DNA from: a virus
DNA length: 64,000 nt
IMG/VR virus record: IMGVR_UViG_3300012929_000018
Coordinates: 1 to 64,000 of that record
Reading direction: 5' to 3' (one strand)
Of this stretch, positions 45,521 through 54,494 are shown piece by piece. Within the stretch, counting starts at the first letter, position 1. Every line of letters begins with the position of its first letter. The notes below the pieces were generated by a model. The model was given only the letters and a program-made list of their open reading frames with translations, searched no databases and had not been told where the DNA came from. A program made the position numbers and the translations under genes.

Positions 45521-45771
45521 CAGTTCAAGAATTCTACACCGACGAGAGTAAGTGGTGCAAGGACACGCTGTCAGACGGCAAAGGGGCGACGTGCCTACTC
45601 GGCGCGCTGTCCTCGTGTCATCAAACGAAGGGCGCCTACACGCAGGCATTGGGACAGCTTGTAGCTGCAATCCAAGCCTACGTGGGCTACACTTCGGTTG
45701 CTCGATTCAACGACGCCGAGACAACCACCTTCGCGGACATTGTGAAGGTAGTGAGAATGGCGGGTGTATAA
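45517..45771 (+). CDS. DUF6197-like protein, 84 aa
   Basis: Resembles the DUF6197 group: EFYTDESKWCKDTLSDGKG-ATCLLGALS, then FND and a C-terminal ADIVKVVRMAG helix. Function of the group is unknown to me. Coupled on both sides (ATGA and TAATG). Confidence 0.62.
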   Translation: MTVQEFYTDESKWCKDTLSDGKGATCLLGALSSCHQTKGAYTQALGQLVAAIQAYVGYTSVARFNDAETTTFADIVKVVRMAGV

Positions 45772-46058
45772 TGGAATCAATCAAAATGATTAAGCGTGAC
45801 GTGGTGGGCGCGGGCACCGGGCCTAAGTTGTGCCCGGTCGCACGCGCGTTGAAGCGCCACTTCGGAGCGGAGCAATCAAGCTGTGGCTTCACAACATGCA
45901 ATATCGAGATACGGAGCGGCCCTCGAACAGTCGAGCGGCGCTACTTCGATTTGGATAATAAAACTGCGGTGAAGATTCACAAATTCGAGGATATGCCGGG
46001 AACTGAGGTTGGGCCTTGGCGCCTGCCTCACACAATCAAACTAACGGAGACCACATGA
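45771..46058 (+). CDS. small CPVARAL protein, 95 aa
   Basis: The start at 45771 overlaps the upstream TAA. It contains KLCPVARALKRHFG, a motif of small phage proteins, then a beta-rich half. A longer frame from 45552 is covered by the previous gene. Function unknown. Confidence 0.58.
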   Translation: MESIKMIKRDVVGAGTGPKLCPVARALKRHFGAEQSSCGFTTCNIEIRSGPRTVERRYFDLDNKTAVKIHKFEDMPGTEVGPWRLPHTIKLTETT

Positions 46059-46228
46059 GCGTGGATACCAATCAAGATGAAACCAACCTGCGCTATGCGC
46101 TCACACAACCAGACCGCACCGTGTATGAGAAACTACGCGCGCACCTGATTGAGCAGCATGGCTATGATGGGTTTCGTGAGATTCAAAGGAGTGCATTTCG
46201 CGTGCTCGCGAGTTTGTGCTCAGGATAA
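46055..46228 (+). CDS. small protein, 57 aa
   Basis: A helical 57-residue protein (RYALTQPDRTVYEKLRAHLI, FREIQRSAFRVLASL). Coupled to its upstream neighbour by ATGA. Family unknown. Confidence 0.56.
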   Translation: MSVDTNQDETNLRYALTQPDRTVYEKLRAHLIEQHGYDGFREIQRSAFRVLASLCSG

Positions 46229-46231
46229 TTT

Positions 46232-46525
46232 ATGTTACTAAGCGAATGCTGTAGCGCCCCACCTTGGGGCACCGAAGAATACGGAATCTGTGGTGACTGC
46301 AAAGAGCATTGCGGATTCTATGACGACGAGGAACCTGTGCGCGAGCGCATGGAGTTCTCACCCGAACAACAGGCAATCATCGACAAGTTGATGCTGCCGG
46401 TATGCGTGGAGTGCGATCAGCCAGTGGCTGTATTCAGCGACGGCGGCACACTCCACCACAACAACAGCGGACAGATCGACGCCGAGAGCGACGCCGATCA
46501 TGCGCCGCGCATCAAGGAAGGTTGA
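46232..46525 (+). CDS. zinc-binding-type protein, 97 aa
   Basis: ECCSAPPWGTEEYGICGDCKEHC gives a Cys cluster typical of small phage zinc proteins; a second pair (VCVEC) follows. The acidic C-terminus has a His patch. Function unknown. Confidence 0.63.
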   Translation: MLLSECCSAPPWGTEEYGICGDCKEHCGFYDDEEPVRERMEFSPEQQAIIDKLMLPVCVECDQPVAVFSDGGTLHHNNSGQIDAESDADHAPRIKEG

Positions 46526-46684
46526 ATGAGCACATGGGCCAAGACTTTTGCGGCGGACCAGCACGCTAGGCGTGTATCTGGAATGCGAACATGGTCAGTG
46601 CGGTGCGATCAATGCGCCGTGCTGGTTATCAACAATGTGGTATGCCATGAGCACGGCTGCCCAACACAACGAAAGAAACGATGA
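46526..46684 (+). CDS. small Cys/His protein, 52 aa
   Basis: CDQCAVLVINNVVCHEHGC could bind one zinc ion. The start follows the upstream stop directly; the stop overlaps the next ATG (ATGA). Confidence 0.6.
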   Translation: MSTWAKTFAADQHARRVSGMRTWSVRCDQCAVLVINNVVCHEHGCPTQRKKR

Positions 46685-46908
46685 ACACAGAACAACGCAG
46701 AGATGTGCGCGGGGCGCTGATTAAGGTCGGCTTCAACCGCGGATATAGCATCGGCGACGATCAGATCGAACGAGTAGTCCATGCCGTCGCCGGTGTGGAA
46801 GGTGAGCGCCGCAAAGGGTGTTACACCGAGCTATTCAAACACCCAGACGGGACGCTCGTGTCGGTAACGTGGGCTGAGAAAAGCCACCTTCCGTCGAGGA
46901 ACTGCTAA
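46681..46908 (+). CDS. small protein, 75 aa
   Basis: Helical start (RRDVRGALIKVGFNRGYSIG) and beta end (DGTLVSVTWAEK). Family unknown. Confidence 0.58.
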   Translation: MNTEQRRDVRGALIKVGFNRGYSIGDDQIERVVHAVAGVEGERRKGCYTELFKHPDGTLVSVTWAEKSHLPSRNC

Positions 46909-46914
46909 CAATTT

Positions 46915-47613
46915 ATGGCAAGGGAAACCAAACAACAAAGAAAAGAATCCAAGCTACAACGCGACCGCTTGCGGATTCTGCTAGACGTAGTGTCGCAACT
47001 AGACGAGCACAAGCTCATAGCTGAGCAGGGCGTCTATGTTAAATTCAGCCCGAAGGTGTCCAGTCGTGCTATCAACAAGCGCGGCGACATGCAATCGAAC
47101 CTCAATAACCTCGTGAGCAAGCGTAAGCCGTGCCGAGTGTGCGCGCTTGGCGCATGCTTCATCAGCGCGGTGACGTTGTTCGACAAGGTGCAGACTCAGG
47201 ACATTCTGGCTGAGGAATTGCTTCTCAAGACGAACACTCGTGACGGGATTCGGCACGACGTTGAAGAAGCCAACATGCGCGAGAAGTTGCTGCCTTACTT
47301 CAACTCGTTGGAGTTGGGCGTAATCGAAGCCTTGTTCGAGGACAAAGCGAACTTCATCGGCGGTGAGACGCAAGACTTCCCCGATCAAGATTTCGAGGAT
47401 GAACGTCAAGCATACGACGACGCGGCGATACTTCAACAATTGTTGAATGCGACCGACTCGACGGCTGACCGGCTGCGTTGGATTATGAACGCGGCGGCGA
47501 ACCTCGTCCACACTGGCAAAGCGATCAACGTGCGTGGTTTCAGAGACCAAGTGCTCGTATCGCTTGGCAGCGATGATTGGTTCAATTCAGTTCGAGACAG
47601 CAACGACCTGTAA
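46915..47613 (+). CDS. hypothetical protein with CxxCALG motif, 232 aa
   Basis: A helical N-terminus (KQQRKESKLQRDRLRILLDV), a Cys motif PCRVCALGACFISAV near 75-90, then a helical half rich in Asp/Glu. CxxCALG with a following hydrophobic helix also occurs in the gene at 47646. No family or enzyme motif recognised. Confidence 0.63.
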   Translation: MARETKQQRKESKLQRDRLRILLDVVSQLDEHKLIAEQGVYVKFSPKVSSRAINKRGDMQSNLNNLVSKRKPCRVCALGACFISAVTLFDKVQTQDILAEELLLKTNTRDGIRHDVEEANMREKLLPYFNSLELGVIEALFEDKANFIGGETQDFPDQDFEDERQAYDDAAILQQLLNATDSTADRLRWIMNAAANLVHTGKAINVRGFRDQVLVSLGSDDWFNSVRDSNDL

Positions 47614-47645
47614 TCATGTCAGCGCCTCGGTGACGGGGCGCTGCA

Positions 47646-48158
47646 ATGATTATGAGCAAAATACAACTAAAACCAGAAGCTGTGCGCCTATTGCGCGCAG
47701 TCCAAAAACAAATCCGTAAGGCGCCCACATCTTTCGATATGAGCGTCATCGCGGAGAAAGCCAAGTATAAGGAAATCACGGCAAGCGTGATTCTAAACAA
47801 CGAGCTACTTCCGCCTTGCGGCACGACGGCGTGCATTGCAGGCTGGGTGCTGATCAAAAGCAATCAACCGTTCGAGGGTAATTCCCCGTTGAGTCGTGCT
47901 GCTGATATACTCGGCCTCAACAACGAAAGCGACGGAAGCGACTACGGACAGTTGTTCCTGTCGAGCAAGTGGCCCAAGTATAGTAAGCGCGACAATCAGC
48001 TTATGCATAAGCTGTTTCGGTTGGACAAGATTCGCGACGACAAGCTCATCAACGGGCGGTCCACGCGTATCATCAACAGTCGCATCAAGCGGGTGATTAA
48101 GGAGCGCGGTCAGTTAGCGATCAAGCGCATCGACCTGCTGATCGACAAAGGAATATGA
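47646..48158 (+). CDS. hypothetical protein with CGTTACIAGW motif, 170 aa
   Basis: Has PPCGTTACIAGWVL, a motif of small proteins found in phages and some bacteria, after a helical start; then ILGLN and a basic helical C-terminus.  The ATG could be 47646 or 47652. It overlaps the ligase start by ATGA. Confidence 0.63.
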   Translation: MIMSKIQLKPEAVRLLRAVQKQIRKAPTSFDMSVIAEKAKYKEITASVILNNELLPPCGTTACIAGWVLIKSNQPFEGNSPLSRAADILGLNNESDGSDYGQLFLSSKWPKYSKRDNQLMHKLFRLDKIRDDKLINGRSTRIINSRIKRVIKERGQLAIKRIDLLIDKGI

Positions 48159-49060
48159 TTACAAAGCCGATGCTGGCGGGCAAGTGCTCGTCAGCAGCGC
48201 GCCTCACCTACCCGGTGCTGGCGACGCCCAAGTTAGATGGTATCCGCTGCCTTATCATCAACGGCAAGGCGGTGAGTCGGGCATTCAAAGCAATCCCGAA
48301 CGATTATATCCGATACACGATAGAAGCGTGTATAAATAGCTATCAATTCGATGGTGAAATCATCATCCCGAATCGAAGCTTCAACGACCTAAGCGGCGAC
48401 GTGCGCCGTAAGGACGGGCGACCAACCAATTTCGAGTATCATGTATTCGATTACGTGCAGGAGTCCACGGCCTCATGCAACGGGTTGAAGGTCGTTTACA
48501 GTCAACGCATGCGCAACCTTGCAGCCCTGCAGAACCTAGCCCCGTTCGTGGTGAAGGTGCTGCCGGTTACAATCGCGAACGAAGCGGAGCTTCTCGCGTA
48601 TGAGGAAGCCCAACTCGCTCTCGGTTACGAAGGCGTGATGGTGCGCGGGCCGAACAGCCCATACAAGTGCGGCCGTTCGTCGGAGAACGAAGGCTACTTG
48701 CTCAAGGTCAAACGATTCGAGGACAGTGAGGCCGTCGTCGTAGGGTATGAGGAACTCATGCACAACGATAACGTGGCTACGCGCGACGCCTTCGGGCGCA
48801 CCGAGCGCAGCACGAACCAGGAAAACCTACGCCCCGCGGGCGTATTGGGCAAGCTGGTGTGCCAGTATCGCAACGCAGCCGGTAACATGGTTGAGTTCGG
48901 TATCGGCACAGGGTATGACGCCAAGACCCGCGCGGAGTTGTGGGTTAAGCGCGACAAACTCAAGAACAAGATCGTGAAGTTCAAGCACCAGCCAAGCGGC
49001 GCCGACGAGCGCCCGCGGTTCCCGGTGTTCCTTGGATTCCGCGACAAGTGGGATATGTAA
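48155..49060 (+). CDS. ATP-dependent DNA ligase
   Basis: A 301-residue ligase of the short phage type. TPKLDGIR has the adenylated Lys (residue 26); QFDGEI (about 64-69) is motif III, FEYHVFDYV IIIa, LGYEGVMVRG motif IV and YLLKVKRF motif V. An OB-fold follows. It would seal nicks after replication or repair. A CTGCAACC-type repeat lies in its coding region (48516-48531). Confidence 0.92.
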   Translation: MITKPMLAGKCSSAARLTYPVLATPKLDGIRCLIINGKAVSRAFKAIPNDYIRYTIEACINSYQFDGEIIIPNRSFNDLSGDVRRKDGRPTNFEYHVFDYVQESTASCNGLKVVYSQRMRNLAALQNLAPFVVKVLPVTIANEAELLAYEEAQLALGYEGVMVRGPNSPYKCGRSSENEGYLLKVKRFEDSEAVVVGYEELMHNDNVATRDAFGRTERSTNQENLRPAGVLGKLVCQYRNAAGNMVEFGIGTGYDAKTRAELWVKRDKLKNKIVKFKHQPSGADERPRFPVFLGFRDKWDM

Positions 49061-49062
49061 TT

Positions 49063-49305
49063 ATGAACACAGGACAAATCATAGTGAGGGAAACTACCGC
49101 CAAACACAACGGACGTAGAATCGTCATGGTGTTCGGCGTGCTCGCGTTGGATGAGAACTCCAACCTGAAAGGCGAGCATCAATACACGGTGGTCGGCGGT
49201 GGCGGAAGCCTTCGCTTCGACGACCGTGATGGAAAGGACATGACCGCGCGGTCAATAGGCAACACGCCTGACGGCTTGCTGCGGGAACCAATATGGAAAG
49301 TATGA
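49063..49305 (+). CDS. small protein, 80 aa
   Basis: Beta-rich protein (GRRIVMVFGVLALDENSN, YTVVGGGGSLRFDD). ATG at 49063 follows the ligase stop by 2 nt. Family unknown. Confidence 0.58.
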   Translation: MNTGQIIVRETTAKHNGRRIVMVFGVLALDENSNLKGEHQYTVVGGGGSLRFDDRDGKDMTARSIGNTPDGLLREPIWKV

Positions 49306-49529
49306 AGATGACATTTGAAAGTGAAAATCGAAAATCGATCACCAAACCTAGATCATTGATCTGGCAGTATGGGGTTGTTGATAATGCCGACCGGGTGCGA
49401 TACCCTGCTCGGCGCAGCAAGATCACAGGACGGGTGCAGGTTAAGCTGCGCCTGTGTAATTGGGTAACCATTAACGAGAGATGGATGTTCAATCCAGCCC
49501 TTTGGGTTGACTTCCGATTATTTCTATGA
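49302..49529 (+). CDS. small protein, 75 aa
   Basis: Begins at the coupled ATG (49302). Basic and aromatic (SLIWQYGVVDN, RWMFNPALWVDFRLF). Family unknown. Confidence 0.55.
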   Translation: MKMTFESENRKSITKPRSLIWQYGVVDNADRVRYPARRSKITGRVQVKLRLCNWVTINERWMFNPALWVDFRLFL

Positions 49530-49771
49530 AACTAACACTCGAACTGACAGAGGACCCCGAAGGCGGGTTCACAACCCGACGTGAGTGGTCGGGCACGAAG
49601 GACGCGCCGCCGCTATTCATCAAAATAGCCCAGCGCCTCGAACTCGCGGTGCTGTCAACGCTAGACATGTTCAGCCATTCGCTCGGCACCGGCGAAGGCA
49701 AGACCGAAGAAGAAGCGCGAATCAAATTAGACATTGACCGCTCCATTCGTAAGGCAGGGGAGCCCGAATAA
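49526..49771 (+). CDS. small protein, 81 aa
   Basis: A small alpha/beta protein (LTLELTEDPEGGFTTRREW; FIKIAQRLELAVLSTLDMF). It is coupled to both neighbours (ATGA, TAATG). Confidence 0.58.
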   Translation: MKLTLELTEDPEGGFTTRREWSGTKDAPPLFIKIAQRLELAVLSTLDMFSHSLGTGEGKTEEEARIKLDIDRSIRKAGEPE

Positions 49772-50028
49772 TGTTTACGTGGCATCCGATAAGCGAAGAC
49801 CCGCCGCGCACCGGCTACTACGTGTTGGCGCACTACGGGACAATGACAGCGCACAACTTCTGGCGCGGGCACGACAAGCCGTGGATTAACCCCGAGGGGA
49901 TAAAATACGGATGGGTGTCTGACCAATTCGGCAGAGACCCGTTGGCGTTCCGCCCTACCCACTGGATGTTCGTGCCATTTCCACCTTGCGAGGTTCCGCC
50001 ATCATGGGAAGCAAGACCAACAGGTTAG
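49771..50028 (+). CDS. DUF551-like protein, 85 aa
   Basis: Shows the DUF551 pattern: WHPISEDPPRTGYYVL, spaced Trp residues and a FRPTHWMFVPFPP end. The family is common in phages and has no firm function. Coupled to its upstream neighbour by TAATG and overlapping the next gene by 25 nt. Confidence 0.78.
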   Translation: MFTWHPISEDPPRTGYYVLAHYGTMTAHNFWRGHDKPWINPEGIKYGWVSDQFGRDPLAFRPTHWMFVPFPPCEVPPSWEARPTG

Positions 50029-50504
50029 GAATTAAGACGGCGGTTAGCGATCGTGAAGCACGAACGCTCCGCTCGCTCGCGACCGGCCAGAGGGTGATCG
50101 AGGTAGGCTCGTTGCTCGGCTATTCAACTATCACGTTGGCTAGCCGGGCGACGCACGTTGACGCGATTGACCCGCACAACGGCTACCCATATTACAACCC
50201 TGTTCCCACGCTGCCCTGCTTCCTTGCAAACCTGCAACGGTGGGGCGTGGACGCAAAGGTGACGGCGCGGGTAGGGTTGGCGCAGGAGTGGCTGGATAAG
50301 TTGAAGGCCGACATGGCATTCATCGACTGCACCGGCTTCTATGAGGACACTAAGTTTTGCCTCAACCATGCGCAGGCAGCTGTAATAGCGGTGCATGATT
50401 TCGGGCGGCGGGGCTGCGATGGCGTGGCACGCGCCGTAATTGAATTTGTTAGAGAAAGAAACCGAGAGTTGTCGATGATCGACACTCTTGCAATCATCAC
50501 ATGA
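50004..50504 (+). CDS. class I methyltransferase-like protein
   Basis: A 166-residue protein with GQRVIEVGSLLGYSTITLA (SAM motif I), VDAIDPHNG (acidic residue of motif II) and LKADMAFIDCTGFYED (motif IV region), as in O-methyltransferase-like proteins. The target is unknown. Its ATG at 50004 lies inside the DUF551-like gene. Confidence 0.72.
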   Translation: MGSKTNRLGIKTAVSDREARTLRSLATGQRVIEVGSLLGYSTITLASRATHVDAIDPHNGYPYYNPVPTLPCFLANLQRWGVDAKVTARVGLAQEWLDKLKADMAFIDCTGFYEDTKFCLNHAQAAVIAVHDFGRRGCDGVARAVIEFVRERNRELSMIDTLAIIT

Positions 50505-50506
50505 GC

Positions 50507-50519
50507 GCGCATAATGCGC
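50507..50519 (+). promoter_or_regulatory. palindromic control element, copy 5
   Basis: A perfect GCGCATAATGCGC just after the methyltransferase stop, 14 nt before the start at 50534. TTGCAA lies 16 nt upstream of the CATAAT, the best -35 match among the copies. A GAAAGGGA ribosome site follows. Confidence 0.68.
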
Positions 50520-50533
50520 ACTAGAAAGGGAAA

Positions 50534-50758
50534 ATGAGATACAACATAATCGACAAGAAAAAGCCAACGTCGGTTGAGCCGACCGTCAACCTCTCGTTTG
50601 AGCGTGAGGAAGATGGTAGTGTAAACGTAATGGCGGATAGATGGTATATCCTTACGTTTGAAACCAATGGCAAAATCCAACGCTGCGCGTCTGTGCCCTC
50701 GGGCATCGGCTTCAAGGTGGATGAAAAAGGCCACGTGCTCACGACCAAGGAACTATGA
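50534..50758 (+). CDS. small protein, 74 aa
   Basis: Beta-rich protein (VNVMADRWYILTFETNGK). Directly behind a control element and ribosome site. Family unknown. Confidence 0.6.
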   Translation: MRYNIIDKKKPTSVEPTVNLSFEREEDGSVNVMADRWYILTFETNGKIQRCASVPSGIGFKVDEKGHVLTTKEL

Positions 50759-50780
50759 AACCGCTAACAAGAAAGGTAAC

Positions 50781-51074
50781 ATGAAACAAATCAGAGAGTT
50801 TCCGTCGAGCTTAATGACGGGATACCAAACCTACACGCCCGGCAAGCTGCTCGACATTGCCGCGGAAATGACCCGCTCGGGTATCGAATCCATCGACTTC
50901 GAAATCGAAGAAGTATGGGAAAATTCCCACAGCATTCAATGTCGCGAGCGCAGGCTCGAGACCGATCAGGAATACATCGAACGCATCGAGAAAGATCGCA
51001 AGTTCGACGAACAGCGCGAGCAGTATGAGCACGCGACGTATCTCCGTCTTCAACGCAAGTTTGGAAAGCAATAA
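50781..51074 (+). CDS. hypothetical protein, 97 aa
   Basis: A charged helical protein (AAEMTRSGIESIDFEIEEVW; a coiled-coil-like Glu/Arg-rich end). AGAAAGG precedes the ATG. Function unknown. Confidence 0.62.
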   Translation: MKQIREFPSSLMTGYQTYTPGKLLDIAAEMTRSGIESIDFEIEEVWENSHSIQCRERRLETDQEYIERIEKDRKFDEQREQYEHATYLRLQRKFGKQ

Positions 51075-51077
51075 ACT

Positions 51078-51218
51078 ATGAAATGGAAAATAAACATACT
51101 GTTCCCGTTCCTGATCGCATTCACGATCTGGGCGGGAGTAACCGGACACGTATCGTGGTGGACAATCGCCCTGATCGTGGCTAGCCATGCCGAAGTGAAC
51201 GTTCACTTCACGATATGA
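51078..51218 (+). CDS. small membrane protein, 46 aa
   Basis: Two short hydrophobic spans (INILFPFLIAFTIWAGV and WWTIALIVASHAEV) predict a membrane peptide. Its stop overlaps the next start (ATGA). Confidence 0.6.
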   Translation: MKWKINILFPFLIAFTIWAGVTGHVSWWTIALIVASHAEVNVHFTI

Positions 51219-51364
51219 GCGAAACCAACAATCAAGTAGCGGCGCGGGCAGTCCGTGATCTGCGCAGGCAAAAGCAACATCGACCCCAAGTATGGCGGAC
51301 TGTGCGCGGCGAGCGCCGCGTCTACGTCTCCGACGGCGGCGGGTGTGTTGAGAGGGTAGAGTAA
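51215..51364 (+). CDS. small basic protein, 49 aa
   Basis: A basic protein (AARAVRDLRRQKQHRPQVW; RGERRVYVSDGGG). The last of its group: a terminator-like element follows immediately. Confidence 0.58.
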   Translation: MSETNNQVAARAVRDLRRQKQHRPQVWRTVRGERRVYVSDGGGCVERVE

Positions 51365-51394
51365 CCTCGGTTTTTTGAGGGAAAAAATTTTTAG
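51363..51394 (+). terminator. CCTCGG-T6 / A6T5 terminator-like element
   Basis: CCTC and GAGG can pair around a T-rich loop and are followed by an A-run and T-run. The sequence closely matches the elements at 38473-38507 and 55295-55325. Confidence 0.55.
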
Positions 51395-51416
51395 CGAAAT
51401 AACTAGCAAAAGTTTA

Positions 51417-51977
51417 ATGAACCTGCCAAAATCGAAATCACTAATGAATGCGTTACTCTACTCACCAACGGGCGTGGCAGAGTATGACCCATCACGGGGC
51501 ATATCCTACCCGCTTCCATTTGAACCTAGTCCCGAGGACTTTGCCTCTGGCCTCGTCGAGGAAAACCCGACGTTGCCTGACGAGGACACCGGCTCTGACT
51601 ATGCTACCTCTGATTATATGCAGCCCGAGTGGCGATCACTCCGCTCTGTGCTCGACCGTAACTTCGGCCCCGGCGGCGGTCGCTTCGTGTGGTATACCCA
51701 CACCGGCGAGGCGATGGACCCGGCAGACATGGCGACACCGCACGTATTCTATGCTCTGCGCATGGTCTGGAATCACAGCGTGCCGCGGGTAATGAAGGTC
51801 GGCGACGGCCCGAACTACCCTGACGTGCGCCTTTGGTGCGACGCCTACAAACAGGCAGCGATCACCACACTCGCGAATGAACTCGCGCAGCGAGACGACG
51901 AACTGAATGAAGATTTGCGGATGGAGTTGTTCGAGATGGTTCAAAAGACCCTCGTCATTCTCCAACTCGGCCTGTAA
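51417..51977 (+). CDS. hypothetical protein, 186 aa
   Basis: Starts at the ATG at 51417. The protein has SYPLPFEPSPEDFASGL, aromatic and His-containing segments (FVWYTHTGEAMDPADM; FYALRMVWNHSVPRVM) and an acidic helical end. A family of unknown function occurs with such motifs in phages. Its own terminator follows. Confidence 0.66.
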   Translation: MNLPKSKSLMNALLYSPTGVAEYDPSRGISYPLPFEPSPEDFASGLVEENPTLPDEDTGSDYATSDYMQPEWRSLRSVLDRNFGPGGGRFVWYTHTGEAMDPADMATPHVFYALRMVWNHSVPRVMKVGDGPNYPDVRLWCDAYKQAAITTLANELAQRDDELNEDLRMELFEMVQKTLVILQLGL

Positions 51978-51998
51978 TTTCTCCCGTTGGTAACCCGC

Positions 51999-52035
51999 GT
52001 GGCGACGCTCGCAAGGGCGTCGCCACTTTTCTTTT
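51999..52035 (+). terminator. rho-independent terminator
   Basis: A 10-bp GC-rich stem GTGGCGACGC/GCGTCGCCAC with 8-nt loop is followed by TTTTCTTTT. Confidence 0.92.
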
Positions 52036-52060
52036 AACGATACAGGAGTATCATATCTGC

Positions 52061-52073
52061 GCGCATAATGCGC
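52061..52073 (+). promoter_or_regulatory. palindromic control element, copy 6
   Basis: A perfect GCGCATAATGCGC after a terminator, so it must belong to the downstream rIIA unit. GAAAGGA and an ATG (52088, a two-codon ORF ATG AAA TGA) precede the gene start at 52093. Confidence 0.68.
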
Positions 52074-52092
52074 GCGAAAGGATCGAAATGAA

Positions 52093-52290
52093 ATGACTAT
52101 GCTCAAACTGCGGCTGATGTTGTGGTTCGCCAAACAATTATTTAACTTGATCGTGACGTGGGAAGGCCCCAACGGTCGGGCTGTGATGTTCTTGGCAGCC
52201 AATATACGCGACTTGAACTGCGGAGTGCGCAGCTACGTGGAAGCGTTAGACCAATCTTATATCGACAACGATAACAAACAGAAGGAGTAA
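52093..52290 (+). CDS. small protein upstream of rIIA, 65 aa
   Basis: A helical, hydrophobic start (LKLRLMLWFAKQLFNLIVTW) and a polar end. The first gene after control element copy 6, and followed after 2 nt by rIIA. A tiny upstream ORF overlaps its ATG region and could adjust its translation. Confidence 0.6.
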   Translation: MTMLKLRLMLWFAKQLFNLIVTWEGPNGRAVMFLAANIRDLNCGVRSYVEALDQSYIDNDNKQKE

Positions 52291-52292
52291 AC

Positions 52293-54464
52293 ATGAAAGT
52301 AGTGAGTGAGGGAACAGCATCCCTACTCGGCGGGACGGATGCGCCTATCAATATGGGCATATCCACAGACCCCGAGGACCAGCTTATGATCTTGAACGTG
52401 TTGAGCAATTCGCTCTACACCGACAAGGTCGCAGCCGTGTTAAGGGAATACGGATGCAATGGGTTCGACGCCAACGTCGAAGCAGGCCGAGGGCATCAGC
52501 CCATCGAAATTCGCCTGCCCAATAGGTTAGACCCGACGCTAGCAATTCGGGACTTCGGCTACGGCATGAGTGAGGCTCAGATTCTCAACGTGTTCTGCCG
52601 ACTTGGGCGCTCGACCAAGCGCCAGTCCAATACCTTCACCGGCATGTTAGGTATCGGCTCGAAGGCGGGCTTCGCTTATGGCGACAGCTTCGTCGTGACG
52701 AGCTTTAACGGCGGCAGCAAGACAGTGTATAATTGCTTCCGCGATCAGGGCGCACCACGCCTTGCCAAGATGCACGAAGAACCGAGCGACTCGCCGGATG
52801 GAATCGAAGTGAAGGTGCCGATTAGGGTCGGTGACTTCCAAGAGTTCATCACCAAAGCCGAGCGTATCTATCGTTACTTCAAGGTGCGGCCAATCATCCA
52901 CGGCGTAAGCGGGTGGACGTGGGCCGAGCGCGGCGTCGCTGAGTTCTCCGGCACAGGCTGGCGATACACCGGCGTCGGCAGTTCCGTGGCAATCATGGGC
53001 AACGTGGGCTACACGCTCACCGAAGCAGCCCTGCCACAGTCGGTCGATGCTCGCCTGCGAACGTTGATTAACCTCGGGGTCGAGTTGGACTTCGAGATTG
53101 GTGACCTTGAGATTGCTGCCAACCGAGAAGGTTTGCAGTATAAGGAGCACACAATCAAGTCGATTGTAGCGCGGCTCACCATTGTAGCCGACGAGGTTAC
53201 CAAGGTGTTCACCGATCGCATTGCAACGGCGCCGTCCCTCTGGGATGCGCACCGTATGTATGGCGACAACTTCGAGAAGATGGGCCAGTCCCAATACGGG
53301 ATGCGCACGTTGAAAGAAGTAGTGAACAAGGGCATCACGTGGCAGGGTAAGAAGATCACGACGGGCCGGTTTGCATTGCTGCCGAGCCAGTGGGTCGGGG
53401 TTACAATGCCGGGTGTGCACATCGTTGAGTATCACAAGGACAGATACTACGCGAGCCGCACGCAGAAGCGTGACAATCCTGGTGACACCTACGCGTCGGA
53501 GAAAACGCAGCTTTGCTTCAATGATCTGGCGTCGCAGACCAACAGTCCGTCGAGGGTGAAGGGGTTCTTTGAAACCAAGACCACGTTCGAGCGGTTGGTG
53601 ACGTTCACATTCGAGAACGATACCGCGAAGAAGAAATACATCAGGCTGGTTCAACTCGACGGAGCGCCGACGATAAACCTGTCGTCAGTTCCGCCGTCGA
53701 TCATCGTGAGCACGAGCAGCGGCAGCAGCGGGCCGAGTGAGCATCGCGCTAAACACAGCGCCAAGGTGTTCGAGTTGGCAGCAGCGCGCCCGGTGCAGGG
53801 CTCGTCGGTCAGGAGCAAGTGGTGGGAAAAGACGGAAGTCGATCTTGAGAATGACTCGGGAATTTACGTGAAGATTCACAAGTTCTCCGCGTTGCTCGCC
53901 GACGGCCCGATTGAACCGACTCAGTTCTGGAATGACTCGCGGGCCTTAATCAAGGCAGGCATCATCACCGGCAAGATCGTGGGTCTCAAGCAGGCAATGG
54001 TGGATAAGATCGGCAAGGGATGGGTGTCCCTCGAAGATCACATCAAAGCGAATCTCGATCAATGGGTGACCGCCAACAAGCAGACGGTAGCGGATGCTGA
54101 CGGGGCGCTTGCGCATAAGGAATGGATTCCGAAGAAGTGGGCGCGGCATTTCAGTCCGAAGTCCGCGATGCATCGGTATCTGCGAGCGTTCGAGTTGATG
54201 GTTGAGAACGGCAAGAAAACCTCGGACATGGTTGATTCCATTCGTCGCGGGTATAACTGCCTGCTCAAGAAGTCAGTGCTCGACAAGCTGCCGAGCCCGA
54301 CGCATGATTTGGATAAGCTCAGCAAGGAAGCGTTGAACACGTATACGTTGCTGGCTATCCTGAACAAGCAGTCGCCCTACGTGTGGGATGAACGCCATCA
54401 CGTCGGGGGCAATGCTTCACTCTTGCAATCGTGCAAGGAATATGTTCAACTAGTAAACCAATAA
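52293..54464 (+). CDS. rIIA: RIIA-like GHKL ATPase
   Basis: A 723-residue relative of T4 rIIA. The GHKL ATP site is visible: EYGCNGFDA (N-box, residues 52-60), DFGYGM (G1, 87-92) and GIGSKAGFAYG (G2, 120-130). The rest is long and weakly conserved. RIIA with RIIB acts at the host membrane in T4, affecting lysis timing and survival against prophage exclusion. Here it is directly followed by rIIB, as expected. Confidence 0.85.
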   Translation: MKVVSEGTASLLGGTDAPINMGISTDPEDQLMILNVLSNSLYTDKVAAVLREYGCNGFDANVEAGRGHQPIEIRLPNRLDPTLAIRDFGYGMSEAQILNVFCRLGRSTKRQSNTFTGMLGIGSKAGFAYGDSFVVTSFNGGSKTVYNCFRDQGAPRLAKMHEEPSDSPDGIEVKVPIRVGDFQEFITKAERIYRYFKVRPIIHGVSGWTWAERGVAEFSGTGWRYTGVGSSVAIMGNVGYTLTEAALPQSVDARLRTLINLGVELDFEIGDLEIAANREGLQYKEHTIKSIVARLTIVADEVTKVFTDRIATAPSLWDAHRMYGDNFEKMGQSQYGMRTLKEVVNKGITWQGKKITTGRFALLPSQWVGVTMPGVHIVEYHKDRYYASRTQKRDNPGDTYASEKTQLCFNDLASQTNSPSRVKGFFETKTTFERLVTFTFENDTAKKKYIRLVQLDGAPTINLSSVPPSIIVSTSSGSSGPSEHRAKHSAKVFELAAARPVQGSSVRSKWWEKTEVDLENDSGIYVKIHKFSALLADGPIEPTQFWNDSRALIKAGIITGKIVGLKQAMVDKIGKGWVSLEDHIKANLDQWVTANKQTVADADGALAHKEWIPKKWARHFSPKSAMHRYLRAFELMVENGKKTSDMVDSIRRGYNCLLKKSVLDKLPSPTHDLDKLSKEALNTYTLLAILNKQSPYVWDERHHVGGNASLLQSCKEYVQLVNQ

Positions 54465-54494
54465 CAAAACAACAAGAAAGGGAAAGCAAAGAGA